DNA of 64,000 nucleotides, taken from contig JAZKDT010000024.1 in NCBI GenBank assembly GCA_040387475.1, positions 62,001-126,000 of the forward strand. Direction: 5' to 3'. This DNA comes from UBA4416 sp040387475 (GTDB taxonomy: Bacteria; Bacteroidota; Bacteroidia; B-17B0; Aurantibacillaceae). The translations under genes and the position numbers were made by a program. The notes under the pieces were generated by a model. It was not told the DNA's origin and did no database searches. It saw only the letters and a list, made by a program, of their open reading frames with translations. Every line of letters starts with the position of its first letter. Position 1 is the stretch's first letter. This document shows positions 8,162-17,947 of the stretch, one piece after another.

Positions 8162-9503
8162 TAACATCCGGACATATTTTCTCAAACCTGTTCATCTTGC
8201 TCCATTGGCCGTTTTCAGAATGGCCTTTGGTATTTTAATGCTCGCATCCGTCATACGCTTTATAGCTAAGGGCTGGGTGTATGACATGTACATTCGTCCG
8301 AAATTTTTTTTTCCTTACTACGGTTTTGAATGGGTTAAACCATTAGAAGGGAATATAATGTACATTATTTTTGCCTTGCTGGCCTTATCTGCTTTGTTCA
8401 TTGCGCTAGGTTTGTTTTACAGAATATCCTCTGCCGTATTTTTTATGTTGTTTACATATGTAGAATTGATTGACAAGACCAATTATCTTAATCATTACTA
8501 CTTTATCAGCATTGCTTCTTTCATACTCATTTTTTTACCGGCACATCGCTATTTTTCTTTAGATAGCTTTCATGACAAAAATTTAAAAGCTACCCACGCT
8601 CCTAATTATTTTATTCTGGCTATCAAAGGCCAGGTATTTATTGTGTATTTTTTTGCAGGCCTTGCCAAAATTAATTCCGACTGGCTGCTACATGCCCAAC
8701 CTCTAAAAATTTGGTTACCTGCTCATAGCGAAATGCCTCTCATTGGCACATTGCTCACCAAAGAATGGGTTGCCTACGCCTTTAGTTGGTTTGGATGCAT
8801 TTACGACCTGGCTATTCCATTTTTATTATTTATGCCGCGTTTTGTGAAACCGGCTTATGTAATGGTTATTGTATTTCATTTAGCAACGTCTTTATTTTTT
8901 AATATCGGCATGTTTCCATACATCATGATTGTTCTTACTACCATTTTCTTTTCCGAGAAGTTTCACCTATACATTATCCAGGCTTTAGGTCGTGTTTTCA
9001 AAACACATACAAACGAAGACATAGCTTTCAACTACATTCCTTCCCGTAAAACCTTAAGAGTACTAAGTGTTATATGTGTTATTCATTTCACCATACAGTT
9101 GTTGATGCCATTTCGCTACTTACTATATGATGGTAATTTATACTGGACCGAACAAGGGTACCGTTTTTCGTGGAGAGTGATGTTGATGGAAAAAGCGGGC
9201 ACCGCTTTCTTTTATGTGCGTGAAAAAAGTACCGGGCGCGAAAGCGAAATCAGCAACAGCGATTACTTAACACCCATGCAGGAGAAAATGATGGCTACAC
9301 AACCCGACATGATGATTAATTATGCCCATTTTTTAAAAGAGGAGTTTAAACTAAAAGGTATGCAAGATCCCGAAATAGTAGTGCAATCCTATGTAACACT
9401 TAATGGCAAAGCCAGCAGGCTGATTGTGGACAAAACAACAGACTTAAGCATGGAAGAAGATAATATGAAACCAAAAAAATGGATCGTTTCTTACGAGAAT
9501 TAA
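8148..9503 (+). CDS. HTTM domain membrane protein (vitamin K-dependent carboxylase-like)
   Basis: 451 residues with multiple membrane segments in the first 320 residues (APLAVFRMAFGILMLASVIRF, IIFALLALSALFIALGLFY, FILAIKGQVFIVYFFAGLAKIN). The layout LAPLAVFRMAFG ... NHYYFISIASFILIFLPAHRYFSLD ... QVFIVYFFAGLAKIN is characteristic of the HTTM family, related to vitamin K-dependent gamma-glutamyl carboxylase. A soluble C-terminal tail (YRFSWRVMLMEKAGTAFFYV) follows, resembling the carboxylase lumenal part. It starts inside the imelysin gene and ends one base before the TonB receptor start, so all three are tightly coupled. The substrate in bacteria is unknown. A modification or membrane accessory role in this iron-type locus is an inference. 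Confidence 0.9.
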   Translation: MTAINNIRTYFLKPVHLAPLAVFRMAFGILMLASVIRFIAKGWVYDMYIRPKFFFPYYGFEWVKPLEGNIMYIIFALLALSALFIALGLFYRISSAVFFMLFTYVELIDKTNYLNHYYFISIASFILIFLPAHRYFSLDSFHDKNLKATHAPNYFILAIKGQVFIVYFFAGLAKINSDWLLHAQPLKIWLPAHSEMPLIGTLLTKEWVAYAFSWFGCIYDLAIPFLLFMPRFVKPAYVMVIVFHLATSLFFNIGMFPYIMIVLTTIFFSEKFHLYIIQALGRVFKTHTNEDIAFNYIPSRKTLRVLSVICVIHFTIQLLMPFRYLLYDGNLYWTEQGYRFSWRVMLMEKAGTAFFYVREKSTGRESEISNSDYLTPMQEKMMATQPDMMINYAHFLKEEFKLKGMQDPEIVVQSYVTLNGKASRLIVDKTTDLSMEEDNMKPKKWIVSYEN

Positions 9504-9504
9504 A

Positions 9505-11913
9505 TTGAAACGCGTTACACTCATATCCCTATTCCTTTTTTGTGCTACCATCGTCGTTTCACAAAATACTTTTTCAGTACAGGGAACCGTATTTGCAGCA
9601 AATGGTATAGTAGCTAAAAATGCGGAAATAACGGTTCCTCACCAAAAAACAGAAACCGATGCGGCCGGAAATTTTATGTTAACCAACGTGAAAGAAGGTG
9701 TTCTCCACTTAAGTGTTTTTTTAACGGGCTATAAAAATTACAATCAACAAATAAACATCAGTTCAGATACAACGTTATTAATTCAACTTGATTCGTTAGG
9801 CAATAATTTAAACGAAGTAATAGTTGAAGCTGAAAAAGACAACGCTTTTGGTATTGGCAAATTAATGAATGTAGAAGGCACATCCATTTATGCGGGTAAA
9901 AAAAGCGAAGTTGTTATATTGAGCGACATCAATGCCAACCTAGCCACTAACAATTCGAGGCAGATATTTGCCAAAGTAGCGGGTATTAATATTTTCGAGA
10001 ACGATGGCGCAGGTATTCAATTAGGTATTGGCGGCAGAGGACTAAACCCTAACCGTGTTTCAAATTTCAACACACGGCAAAATGGTTACGATATTAGCGC
10101 TGATGCCCTGGGTTACCCCGAAAGCTATTACACACCACCAACGGAAGCATTAGATCGTATAGAAGTAATAAGAGGTGCGGCCAGTTTACAATACGGCACT
10201 CAATTTGGTGGCTTCATCAATTTTAAATTCAGAAAACCGCCTGTAGATAAAAAAATTCAATTGACCTCCCGTCAAACTTATGGCTCGTTTAACCTGATCA
10301 ATAGTTTTAATAGCCTGGGTGGAACCATCAAAAAATTCAGCTACTATACCTTTTATCAATACAAGCAAGGCGATAGCTGGCGACCCAATTCCGCTTTTAA
10401 AATGCATACCGCACATGCAGCTCTTAACTATCAAGTTAATTCAAACGTCAAAATTTCGGGTGAGTACACCTACATGACATATCTGGCGCAACAGCCCGGC
10501 GGGCTCACCGATAAACAATTTGAAAAAGATCCCATGCAAAGTATCCGAAACCGAAACTGGTTTAAAGTGAACTGGAATTTAGCATCTCTATCTTTAGATT
10601 GGAAACTTTCACCCACCACGCGCATTAACTGGATGAATTTTGGATTAATAGCCGAACGCATCACCGTTGGTTATTTAGGGCAAATCAATCGTGCCGACCC
10701 TTTAACCGAAAGAGACATTTTGGGCGATCAATACAAAAATTTTGGGTCTGAGCTGAGGTTATTGCAACGCTACCAGTTATTCAAAAACACCTCTACTTTT
10801 TTAATTGGCGGGCGCTATTACCAGGGACAAACTATTCGCAAACAAGGTTTGGGAGACACTACTTCACTGGCGCACTTCGACTATACTAATCCAACCAATT
10901 TAGAGCACAGCGATTATACCTTTCCCAGCAGAAACATCGCAGCCTTCTCCGAAAATATTTTTCAGCTTAGTTCTAAATTCAGTGTTACACCTGGCGTTCG
11001 TTTTGAATACATCAGTACCTCGGCCGCCGGTTACTACCGGGAAACAAACCGCGATTTGGCAGGAAATATTATATTAGATCAGATACACCAAGAATCATTA
11101 AACAGTACCCGCTCTTTTGTATTAGGTGGTTTAGGTTTACTGTATAAACCGGTGGGTAAGATCGAACTGTATGCCAATTTCAGTCAGAATTACCGCTCCA
11201 TTAATTTTAACGATATGCGAGTAATAAATCCTAACTCCAGGGTTGATCCGAATTTAAAAGATGAAACAGGCTATACAACAGATGGTGGCGTGCGGGTTAC
11301 ACTTAAAAATTTACTGTATGTAGATTTCAGTGTTTACTATTTACGTTACAATGACCGCATTGGCTCGGTATTACAAGTTGATGAATCTACGTTTGTGTTA
11401 TACCGCTATCGCACTAATATTTCCGATAGTCGTAATATTGGCGCTGAGTGTTTTGCCGAACTGGATCTTATTAAGTTATTTAAACGTAACTCTAAACATC
11501 AGCTGAGTATTTTCGTTAATGCATCGTATACGGATGCCCGATACATCAGTAGCCAGCAAAGTGGCTTCGATAATAAACTAGTAGAACTGGTGCCGCAAAC
11601 TATTTTACGCAGTGGCATAACTTATAAGTATAAAAAATTCAGCACAACCGTACAAGGTTCCTATACCGCCGAACAGTTTGCTGATGCCAGCAATTCTAAA
11701 TTCAGTACAAACGCCATTACCGGTATCATACCCGCTTACACCATTTGTGATTTTTCGGCACAATACACCTTTAAAATGCTGAACCTATCGGCGGGGGTAA
11801 ATAATTTTACGAATGAAATTTACTTTACCCGTCGTGCCGAGGGCTACCCGGGCCCCGGCATTTTGCCATCTGATCCTATTAATTTTTATGTAACGCTTCA
11901 GCTGAAGTTGTAA
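9505..11913 (+). CDS. TonB-dependent receptor (FecA-like), last gene of imelysin locus
   Basis: 802 residues from a TTG one base after the HTTM stop codon. The signal peptide ends at VVSQ (about residue 20). A CarboxypepD_reg-like domain (FSVQGTVFAANG to about residue 98) is followed by a plug (about 130-245) with IFAKVAGINIFENDG, LGIGGRGLNPNR and DRIEVIRGAASLQYG. The barrel ends INFYVTLQLKL. The plug shows the arrangement of FecA-type ferric citrate or siderophore receptors. Co-transcription with imelysin and HTTM genes supports iron-compound uptake, but the ligand is not deducible. There is no anti-sigma/ECF pair nearby, so FecIR-type signalling is not evident, and the N-terminal extension is not the FecA signalling (STN) domain. 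Confidence 0.93.
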   Translation: MKRVTLISLFLFCATIVVSQNTFSVQGTVFAANGIVAKNAEITVPHQKTETDAAGNFMLTNVKEGVLHLSVFLTGYKNYNQQINISSDTTLLIQLDSLGNNLNEVIVEAEKDNAFGIGKLMNVEGTSIYAGKKSEVVILSDINANLATNNSRQIFAKVAGINIFENDGAGIQLGIGGRGLNPNRVSNFNTRQNGYDISADALGYPESYYTPPTEALDRIEVIRGAASLQYGTQFGGFINFKFRKPPVDKKIQLTSRQTYGSFNLINSFNSLGGTIKKFSYYTFYQYKQGDSWRPNSAFKMHTAHAALNYQVNSNVKISGEYTYMTYLAQQPGGLTDKQFEKDPMQSIRNRNWFKVNWNLASLSLDWKLSPTTRINWMNFGLIAERITVGYLGQINRADPLTERDILGDQYKNFGSELRLLQRYQLFKNTSTFLIGGRYYQGQTIRKQGLGDTTSLAHFDYTNPTNLEHSDYTFPSRNIAAFSENIFQLSSKFSVTPGVRFEYISTSAAGYYRETNRDLAGNIILDQIHQESLNSTRSFVLGGLGLLYKPVGKIELYANFSQNYRSINFNDMRVINPNSRVDPNLKDETGYTTDGGVRVTLKNLLYVDFSVYYLRYNDRIGSVLQVDESTFVLYRYRTNISDSRNIGAECFAELDLIKLFKRNSKHQLSIFVNASYTDARYISSQQSGFDNKLVELVPQTILRSGITYKYKKFSTTVQGSYTAEQFADASNSKFSTNAITGIIPAYTICDFSAQYTFKMLNLSAGVNNFTNEIYFTRRAEGYPGPGILPSDPINFYVTLQLKL

Positions 11914-11967
11914 GCATAAATGTCGTGAATTTACTGAAAGATCAGGGTGATGAGAACGAAACAGTTA

Positions 11968-13221
11968 CTACTTATGCTTATTCTTTTCTTCTATCCAACG
12001 TGACATATATTTAGTACCCGAAATGGTATGGTGTAATAGTACGGCGCCCATAAAATTTTGTTGCCGATGAGTGTTTTTGTGTTTTTGTACCTCAGCCAGT
12101 TTTGCAAACAACAAGGCAGCATGTTTTGTTTTATCAAATACTTGATTGATGATTTCAACACCGTTGGTCTGAGCTTTCATCCACGTTGTTTTATCATGAT
12201 AAAGCTTAATGGATTCACTTGCAAAGTCATTCACATTATCTGTTATAACTCCGCCCCACTCTAAATGATCATGCATGGCTTCGGCACCAATTGTTGTTGT
12301 TACACTGGGCGTACCGCATTCCATGGCATCAATTAATTTACCTTTCATACCTGCACCAAAACGCAAAGGCGCTAAGCACACCCGGGCCTTCAACATTATT
12401 TCCTGCGCACTTCCGGCACGTCCTTTAATTAAAAACCCTTCTTTAGGGTTATGGAGTTGGTTCACTTTGGGTGACGCGTAAGCTCCGTAAACATGTAACT
12501 CCGCATCCGGCATGTGTTTACGTATCAACGGCCAGATCTCTTCTTTTAAATATAACACGCCATTCCAGTTGGGTTCATGCAAAAAATTTCCAATGGTTAC
12601 AAAGTGTTTTCTCTCATCATAGGCCGGCCATTGTTTAATATGAGCTTCGGAAATTGACTCCAGTAAAAAAGGCGTGTAATGTAAAATAGCCGGATCAATT
12701 TTAAAGAACTGCTCTAACAGCTGCATTTCAAATTGCGAGATCATCAACGTCATATCACATCTGTATATACTCGCTATTTCTCTTTTGGCGACATCTGTTT
12801 CTAAAATATCTTGCGGCACAAATTCTCTTTTTCCTTTAAAAGCCTGTTGTCTTGCCAGGCGCAAACAATGCAAATCAATAGTATCTAGTACGCGCAAAGC
12901 ATCAGGACAATTCTCAGCCACCCGCCACCCAAACTGTTCTTCTATCATAAACCGATCAAACAGCACCACGGTAGGCTGCAACTGTTTAATGAATTCATCA
13001 AAATCAGAGCTGTTTAATGCGATGCTTACCTTATCAATTCCATATTTGGTAAAGTCGATAGAAAAAGGGCTCTCTGCCGCAGCGCAGGCAAAAGTTATTT
13101 TCCAGGCTCTGTTTTGAAATTGTTCGATCAGCTGCACGGTTCGGCTACCTGCCGCTGATGAGTTTGGCTCCGGCCAAACTGTACCGATCATTAAAATATG
13201 TGGCGCTGTCTCTATCGTCAT
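11968..13221 (-). CDS. Glycosyltransferase, GT-B fold (family 4-like)
   Basis: 417 residues. The N-terminal half begins HILMIGTVWPEPNSSAAGSRTVQ, the glycine-rich acceptor-domain loop of GT-B enzymes. The C-terminal half contains FVTIGNFLHEPN, LHVYGAYAS, and the sugar-nucleotide-binding stretch APLRFGAGMKGKLIDAMECGTPSVTT, equivalent to the GT4 E-x7-E region. No signal peptide or membrane segment is seen, so it acts in the cytoplasm, probably on an envelope polysaccharide or glycolipid. It lies downstream of an APC permease on the same strand but without other polysaccharide genes. Donor and acceptor are unknown. Confidence 0.88.
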   Translation of the reverse strand: MTIETAPHILMIGTVWPEPNSSAAGSRTVQLIEQFQNRAWKITFACAAAESPFSIDFTKYGIDKVSIALNSSDFDEFIKQLQPTVVLFDRFMIEEQFGWRVAENCPDALRVLDTIDLHCLRLARQQAFKGKREFVPQDILETDVAKREIASIYRCDMTLMISQFEMQLLEQFFKIDPAILHYTPFLLESISEAHIKQWPAYDERKHFVTIGNFLHEPNWNGVLYLKEEIWPLIRKHMPDAELHVYGAYASPKVNQLHNPKEGFLIKGRAGSAQEIMLKARVCLAPLRFGAGMKGKLIDAMECGTPSVTTTIGAEAMHDHLEWGGVITDNVNDFASESIKLYHDKTTWMKAQTNGVEIINQVFDKTKHAALLFAKLAEVQKHKNTHRQQNFMGAVLLHHTISGTKYMSRWIEEKNKHK

Positions 13222-13254
13222 TAATTAACGGTTTGAAAATGGGTGCTATAAAAT

Positions 13255-14616
13255 TTACACTTCGTTTTTATTATACGGCCACTCGCTGTTTCGTTTGGCT
13301 TTAATAAAGTACACTATAGTTCCGGCGGCAATAACAATGACTCCGGTTAACATCATCTTTAATCCGGTAGCCAACAAAATACCCACCCACATTAAAATGG
13401 CCAGGTAAATAGGTAAAGGATACAAAGGCATATGGTAAGGAAATTCTTCTTTAGGCTTTCTTCTTTTCAATAAGATCAAACCGATGGCTTGTCCGATAAA
13501 CTGAACTAAAATACGCATGGCAAGAATAGCGCTGATGACATCGCTCAATCTAAACAGCAAACTAAACACAAAAGCTACTCCTCCTAAAAACAATAAGGAA
13601 ATGTAGGGAAATTGCCTGGTAGGATGCAATTTGGCAAACACTTTGAAAAAAGCCCCGTCTTCGGCGGCAGCATAAGGAATACGACTGTAGCCAAGCGTGG
13701 CCGAAAATACGGATGCAAAGGCTACCCATAAGATCAGGCAAGTGACCACAACTGCAGCAACATCCCCGGCAATGCGCTGCATAAAAACGCTGATCAAAAA
13801 CTCACTGTCTTTTGCCTCGTTCCATGGAACCACGCTGGTAACACTCACATTCATGGCAATATATAACGCAGAAATAGCGGCAATAGATAGAAACATGCTA
13901 CGCGGAATATTTTTTGAGGGGTTAACGATCTCGCCTCCTAAATGGCAAACATTATAATAACCCAGATAACTGTATACACTTTTAACGCCCGCAAAACCCA
14001 TAGCAGCTACAAAAGCATAGTTGATGGTTAAGCCATCATTCATGTGTTTGATGGGCTCAGCAAAATTGCCGTGCGCTATGCCACCTCCAATGATCCAGAA
14101 CATGGTGAAGATAACACCCACCCATAAAAATACACTGATCTTTCCGATGGCTTCAATTTTACGATATAACAATACAACAATTAAAATAACCACACCGCCA
14201 CTTACGGCTTTGGAGGTGATAGATGTAAGCGGCAATAAATAAGAAAGATAAGAGGCAAAACCAATGGCCGCTGAGGCAATAACTAAAGGTGCCTGTATCA
14301 TGGTTTGCCATACAAATAAAAAGCTCATGAGTTTTCCTGTTTTTTCCGGACCATAAGCTTCCTTTAAGAAATTGTAAGATCCACCGGCTTTTGGAAATGC
14401 AGCGCCCAGTTCGCTCCAAACCATGGCATCCACAAAAGATAATAGGGCACCTGCTATCCAGGCATACAAAAAGTATGGACCGTTCATCATACCAATAACC
14501 ATAGGTAAGGTAATAAACGGGCCAATACCAACCATATCAATCATGTTAATGGCGGTTGCCTGCAGAAGTCCTAAGCGTCGTTGAAGCATCATAAAAAGTG
14601 TGTGCAATATCGGCAA
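13255..14616 (-). CDS. APC superfamily amino acid permease
   Basis: 453 residues with about 12 hydrophobic segments. The first membrane helix (INMIDMVGIGPFITLPMVIG) has the unwound-helix GIG signature of APC transporters, which binds the substrate carboxylate. SELGAAFPKAGGSYNFLKEAYG is the conserved cytoplasmic loop after helix 2. An internal ATG at 14589 (MLQRRLGLLQA) would shorten the N-terminus by nine residues and fits the family alignment equally well. It probably imports or exchanges an amino acid or polyamine across the inner membrane; which one is not evident. It sits 45 bp downstream of the redoxin-PAS-phosphatase gene. Confidence 0.92.
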   Translation of the reverse strand: MPILHTLFMMLQRRLGLLQATAINMIDMVGIGPFITLPMVIGMMNGPYFLYAWIAGALLSFVDAMVWSELGAAFPKAGGSYNFLKEAYGPEKTGKLMSFLFVWQTMIQAPLVIASAAIGFASYLSYLLPLTSITSKAVSGGVVILIVVLLYRKIEAIGKISVFLWVGVIFTMFWIIGGGIAHGNFAEPIKHMNDGLTINYAFVAAMGFAGVKSVYSYLGYYNVCHLGGEIVNPSKNIPRSMFLSIAAISALYIAMNVSVTSVVPWNEAKDSEFLISVFMQRIAGDVAAVVVTCLILWVAFASVFSATLGYSRIPYAAAEDGAFFKVFAKLHPTRQFPYISLLFLGGVAFVFSLLFRLSDVISAILAMRILVQFIGQAIGLILLKRRKPKEEFPYHMPLYPLPIYLAILMWVGILLATGLKMMLTGVIVIAAGTIVYFIKAKRNSEWPYNKNEV

Positions 14617-14661
14617 TTTATTGAAAGCTTTTCAAAGGATTTAAGAAAGTATATGTAGCAC

Positions 14662-16989
14662 CTAAACTTTAATTCCTATCACAAGTACATCATCAACCTG
14701 CGATAAAGCACCGCGCCAGTTTTCAAATACGTTATAAAGACTGGCTTTTTGTTCTTCCATCGATTGATCCTGAATGCTGATAAGAGTTTCCTTAAAGCGT
14801 TTGTATAAAAATTTCTTCCCGCCTGTTTTTGTTCCTGCCAGATGTTCGCCACCAAACTGATCGGCGTAGCCATCAGTAAACAAATAAATAACGTCCCCTT
14901 TCTGAAGATCGAACAATTTATTGGTAAAAGGTTTGGCCACGCTATCCATCGATGCCGTAATGGGTTGCTTATCTGCTTTAAATTCTATAAGCTCTTTATT
15001 TCTTATAATATAGATGGGATTATTAGCTCCTGCATATTCAAGGCGCATCCCTTTGATATCAATACAACATAACGCCACATCCATACCATCCCGCAAAGGT
15101 GTTTCATTACTGTTTTTATTTAAACTTTTCTTGAGTTCAGAATTGACATAGTCTAAAGCCTGTGCAGCAGAATCAACCGTGAGGTTATTTAAGGTTTGAT
15201 TGAGCAATGTATTTCCGATGATACTCATAAAAGCGCCCGGCACACCATGCCCTGTACAATCTACCGCTGCAACTACTAAAATATTGGTGCCTGCTTTATA
15301 GTGGTATCCGTTTGTTGAATGCAGATCTTCCTTAATATCATAATTAGTGAACCAATAAAAATCGCCGCTCACCACATCACGAGGTTTAAAAAAGATAAAC
15401 GATTGCGGGGCGTACTCTTTTAATTTTTCTTTCTCGATAAAAATAGATTGTTGTATACGTTTAGAGTATTCAATACTATCCGAAATATCTTTATTTTTTT
15501 CATCGATTTCATGGCGCTGCTGGTTGATCTCTTTTTCTAAACGCAAACGTTCGGTTATATCGCGCGCATAAATAACAATAGCTGGGCGCCCGGCAAAAGG
15601 AGCCACTTTAGCTGAACACTCAACAGGAATTAAAATTCCTGACTTGGTAATAAAAGGAATATCTTTATAGATGAGTCCGCCTTTTTCCCAAACGTCGGCT
15701 ACAATGCTTGAACTTTGCTCCAGGTACTCTTTGGGATGAAGATCAAAGAGCGATAGTTTTTCAAGTTCTTCTTTAGAGTATTCTAATAATTTGGCAGCAC
15801 TTGGATTTGATTGATGAATCTTTCCATCCACAATATCAATAACCATGATGGAATCATTAGCCTGCTCTATGATACTTTCATAATTGCTTAACTGTTTTTT
15901 TAATGAAGCCATTTGGGCTTCATAATTTCTTCCTTCTTCGGTTGAAACAACAAAGGAGGAGCTTTTAGTGTCCGCTTGCTTGTCACCTTCTGTATTAGTT
16001 ACCTTATGCTTGCTATCCAGCTCATCTATAATAGGAAAGATGAGCGAAGGATTTAAAAACTCTCCCACTTTATCAGGACGCGATACGTAGCGTACGATGC
16101 CATCCTTATCAATCAAAAAAGACGCCGGTAAAGGAATGCCTTCTTCATATTTCTCAGCAAAGTCGTTATCGTATTCTTTTAACTGAACGCCGTAGGTCAT
16201 AGCAGTTCTTTGCCCGGCATCGGCCAATACTTTAAAATCGAGGCCCAGCTTTTCAACCATGCCCCGGTTAACACCCACCGGATCAGGACCAATGGCCATT
16301 ACTAAAATATTTTTCTCTTTAAACTTATCATTATTCTTTTCATAGGTGCGGAGCATCATGTGGCAACCGGGACACCAATCGCCCCTAACAAAAATTAATA
16401 ATAAATGACGCTTGTTTTTAAAATCGGATAATTTAACAAGCTCTCCATTTTGATCAGGCAATTCAAATTCATTAGCCTGTTTACCCAGCTGAACTTTGTA
16501 ACCACCCGCATGAATTTTGAGTTGTTTTTTATCTTTTAAAATGCCCCAGGCTAACACACCGGCAAACACAATAATAAAAGGCGGAAACACCCAGCCGGGC
16601 CAGCCGTATGAAAACAGGACATTACCTATTATATAACACAACAAAGAAAGAACGAACATCAAAGGCTCAAACCAGGAATGCCCTGCATAGGAAAACACCC
16701 TGAAAAAAGCGATCCTTAAAACTGAACCACCACCTGCCAGGAACAAAGAGAAAGTAAGCAAGGGTATGTGAAGGAAAGGCATATCGAGCGAAAAGCCCAT
16801 TAACAAGGCCGAAGAAAGCACCGTGATGAACTGGTACCAGCTGGTATATTTAGACACCTCTTTAATAGAAGCAAAATAAGCCACCATAGATAAGATAGTT
16901 GCCGGCAACATATAGCCACACAACATACACGCAACAGAGGCAATATTAAGGATAACACCCAATGTGGTGCTTTGATGAATGTGTTTCAT
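14662..16989 (-). CDS. Membrane-redoxin-PAS-PP2C (SpoIIE-type) fusion protein
   Basis: 775 residues from the ATG at 16989; an in-frame start nine bases upstream (16998) is less likely. Residue positions here count from the longer start. Residues 12-155 hold five or six membrane helices. Residues 168-330 form a peroxiredoxin/AhpC-TSA-like domain with GDWCPGC (206-212), so two cysteines in a CxxC arrangement are kept, and with PASFLIDKDGIVRYV further on. Residues 375-485 are a PAS domain (NDSIMVIDIVDGKIHQSNP), followed by a coiled linker. Residues 530-778 are a PP2C/SpoIIE phosphatase with KPRDVVSGDFYWF, VDCTGHGVPGAFMS and LFTDGYADQFGG, keeping the metal-binding aspartates. The arrangement implies a membrane sensor coupling thiol redox state and a PAS signal to Ser/Thr dephosphorylation. 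Target is unknown; no anti-sigma antagonist is adjacent. Confidence 0.88.
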   Translation of the reverse strand: MKHIHQSTTLGVILNIASVACMLCGYMLPATILSMVAYFASIKEVSKYTSWYQFITVLSSALLMGFSLDMPFLHIPLLTFSLFLAGGGSVLRIAFFRVFSYAGHSWFEPLMFVLSLLCYIIGNVLFSYGWPGWVFPPFIIVFAGVLAWGILKDKKQLKIHAGGYKVQLGKQANEFELPDQNGELVKLSDFKNKRHLLLIFVRGDWCPGCHMMLRTYEKNNDKFKEKNILVMAIGPDPVGVNRGMVEKLGLDFKVLADAGQRTAMTYGVQLKEYDNDFAEKYEEGIPLPASFLIDKDGIVRYVSRPDKVGEFLNPSLIFPIIDELDSKHKVTNTEGDKQADTKSSSFVVSTEEGRNYEAQMASLKKQLSNYESIIEQANDSIMVIDIVDGKIHQSNPSAAKLLEYSKEELEKLSLFDLHPKEYLEQSSSIVADVWEKGGLIYKDIPFITKSGILIPVECSAKVAPFAGRPAIVIYARDITERLRLEKEINQQRHEIDEKNKDISDSIEYSKRIQQSIFIEKEKLKEYAPQSFIFFKPRDVVSGDFYWFTNYDIKEDLHSTNGYHYKAGTNILVVAAVDCTGHGVPGAFMSIIGNTLLNQTLNNLTVDSAAQALDYVNSELKKSLNKNSNETPLRDGMDVALCCIDIKGMRLEYAGANNPIYIIRNKELIEFKADKQPITASMDSVAKPFTNKLFDLQKGDVIYLFTDGYADQFGGEHLAGTKTGGKKFLYKRFKETLISIQDQSMEEQKASLYNVFENWRGALSQVDDVLVIGIKV

Positions 16990-16998
16990 GTATACCAA

Positions 16999-17305
16999 AT
17001 ATAAGTTAAATTCATCAAAACTTAAAGCCTATGACGCAGAAAAAATGGGATGCACCAACCCGAGAGATGCTTCCACCCTCACTGTCTATTCCGAGAGAGA
17101 GGGAGGCATGAAGCTCAGATGCAAGAAGGGGAAGCGCATGCAGGCCCGATTCATTATCGTTTTTTTATCATACTACAATTAAGCATTTGACATACAGCTG
17201 TTACTCCTGGCAAGATATGGTGAAAAAGTGTATATTTGATCATACCATAAAATGGCAGTTATCAGCGAGTTAGCGGCAATTTTACAACGACCTATCAGCA
17301 AGATT
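16999..17305. other. Intergenic stretch before accessory region
   Basis: No convincing gene is seen in these 307 bases. The segment contains a TATATTTG at 17231-17238, a possible -7 element, and GAGTTAGCGGCAAT at about 17267-17280, a sequence of the form often seen at cassette-like boundaries in Bacteroidota. Two start-containing readings at 16979 and 17252 lack family resemblance or a signal and were not accepted as genes. Confidence 0.5.
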
Positions 17306-17848
17306 ATGAAATTTTTTTCATTAACCATTTTAACACTCTTCTTCTGCAACTATTCTGGAGCCCAGAATTTAAATACCAAGATGGACTCGGTCAAAACAAC
17401 TGTAACTATATTATCCTATACTCACTTATTGCCACCAGAATTTTCGTCGCTTTCACAAGAAAATATATATTACTCAGATTCAAATTTCGTTAATACTGCC
17501 TACAGTGACTATATTTTTATACTTAAACTGCGAAGTAATTGTACATTCCTTTATGAAATGTATTACAAACCATATAACCGGACTAGAGTTGATTTTTGCA
17601 TTGGGAAATACACTATGGTTAATAATACCATACACTTAGTATACACACCGCTGCTTTCAGCACGGCCGGAAAAAACTTATATATCGCCCAGTACCCCTGT
17701 GTCATGGTCGCTTCCAAAAAGACCGGAATATCTTTTAGTAAAGGAATTCCTATTAACAGAACCGAAAAAAAAAGGACAAACAAAGAAAACTCTGTATATT
17801 CAAAAAGACAAATTGCAATTTGATATAGGGAATTGTAGCTCAATTTAA
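17306..17848 (+). CDS. Hypothetical exported protein
   Basis: About 180 residues from the ATG at 17306, chosen because it opens a clean signal peptide (MKFFSLTILTLFFCNYSGAQ, cleavage after residue 20). The alternative start at 17252 would put 18 unrelated residues before it. The mature part is Tyr/Thr rich (YIFILKLRSNCTFLYEMYY, YLLVKEFLLTEPKKKG) and predicted mostly beta; an FCIGKYTMVNNTIHLVYTP segment resembles small lipocalin-like stress proteins, but this is only an impression. I do not recognise the family. It is the first of several orphan genes in a region with repeats and long non-coding spacers, so recent acquisition is plausible. Confidence 0.7.
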   Translation: MKFFSLTILTLFFCNYSGAQNLNTKMDSVKTTVTILSYTHLLPPEFSSLSQENIYYSDSNFVNTAYSDYIFILKLRSNCTFLYEMYYKPYNRTRVDFCIGKYTMVNNTIHLVYTPLLSARPEKTYISPSTPVSWSLPKRPEYLLVKEFLLTEPKKKGQTKKTLYIQKDKLQFDIGNCSSI

Positions 17849-17947
17849 CTATTGACAAAACTGCAGCTCACAGCACCTAAATTCAATGTGGGCAGTCGGC
17901 TTCAGAAGCTGCAAACAAAGCCATCTGCGAAAGACAATTATTTTCGC

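Noticed and set aside
9505..9600. FecA-type signalling (STN) domain in the second TonB receptor
   Set aside because: The N-terminal extension reads as a CarboxypepD_reg beta-sandwich, and no FecIR pair is adjacent.
12785..13117. A 110-codon reading frame on the plus strand
   Set aside because: It is antisense to the glycosyltransferase and lacks any motif.
17252..17305. N-terminal extension of the exported orphan protein
   Set aside because: The 18 added residues precede a complete signal peptide and contain a cassette-boundary-like string.
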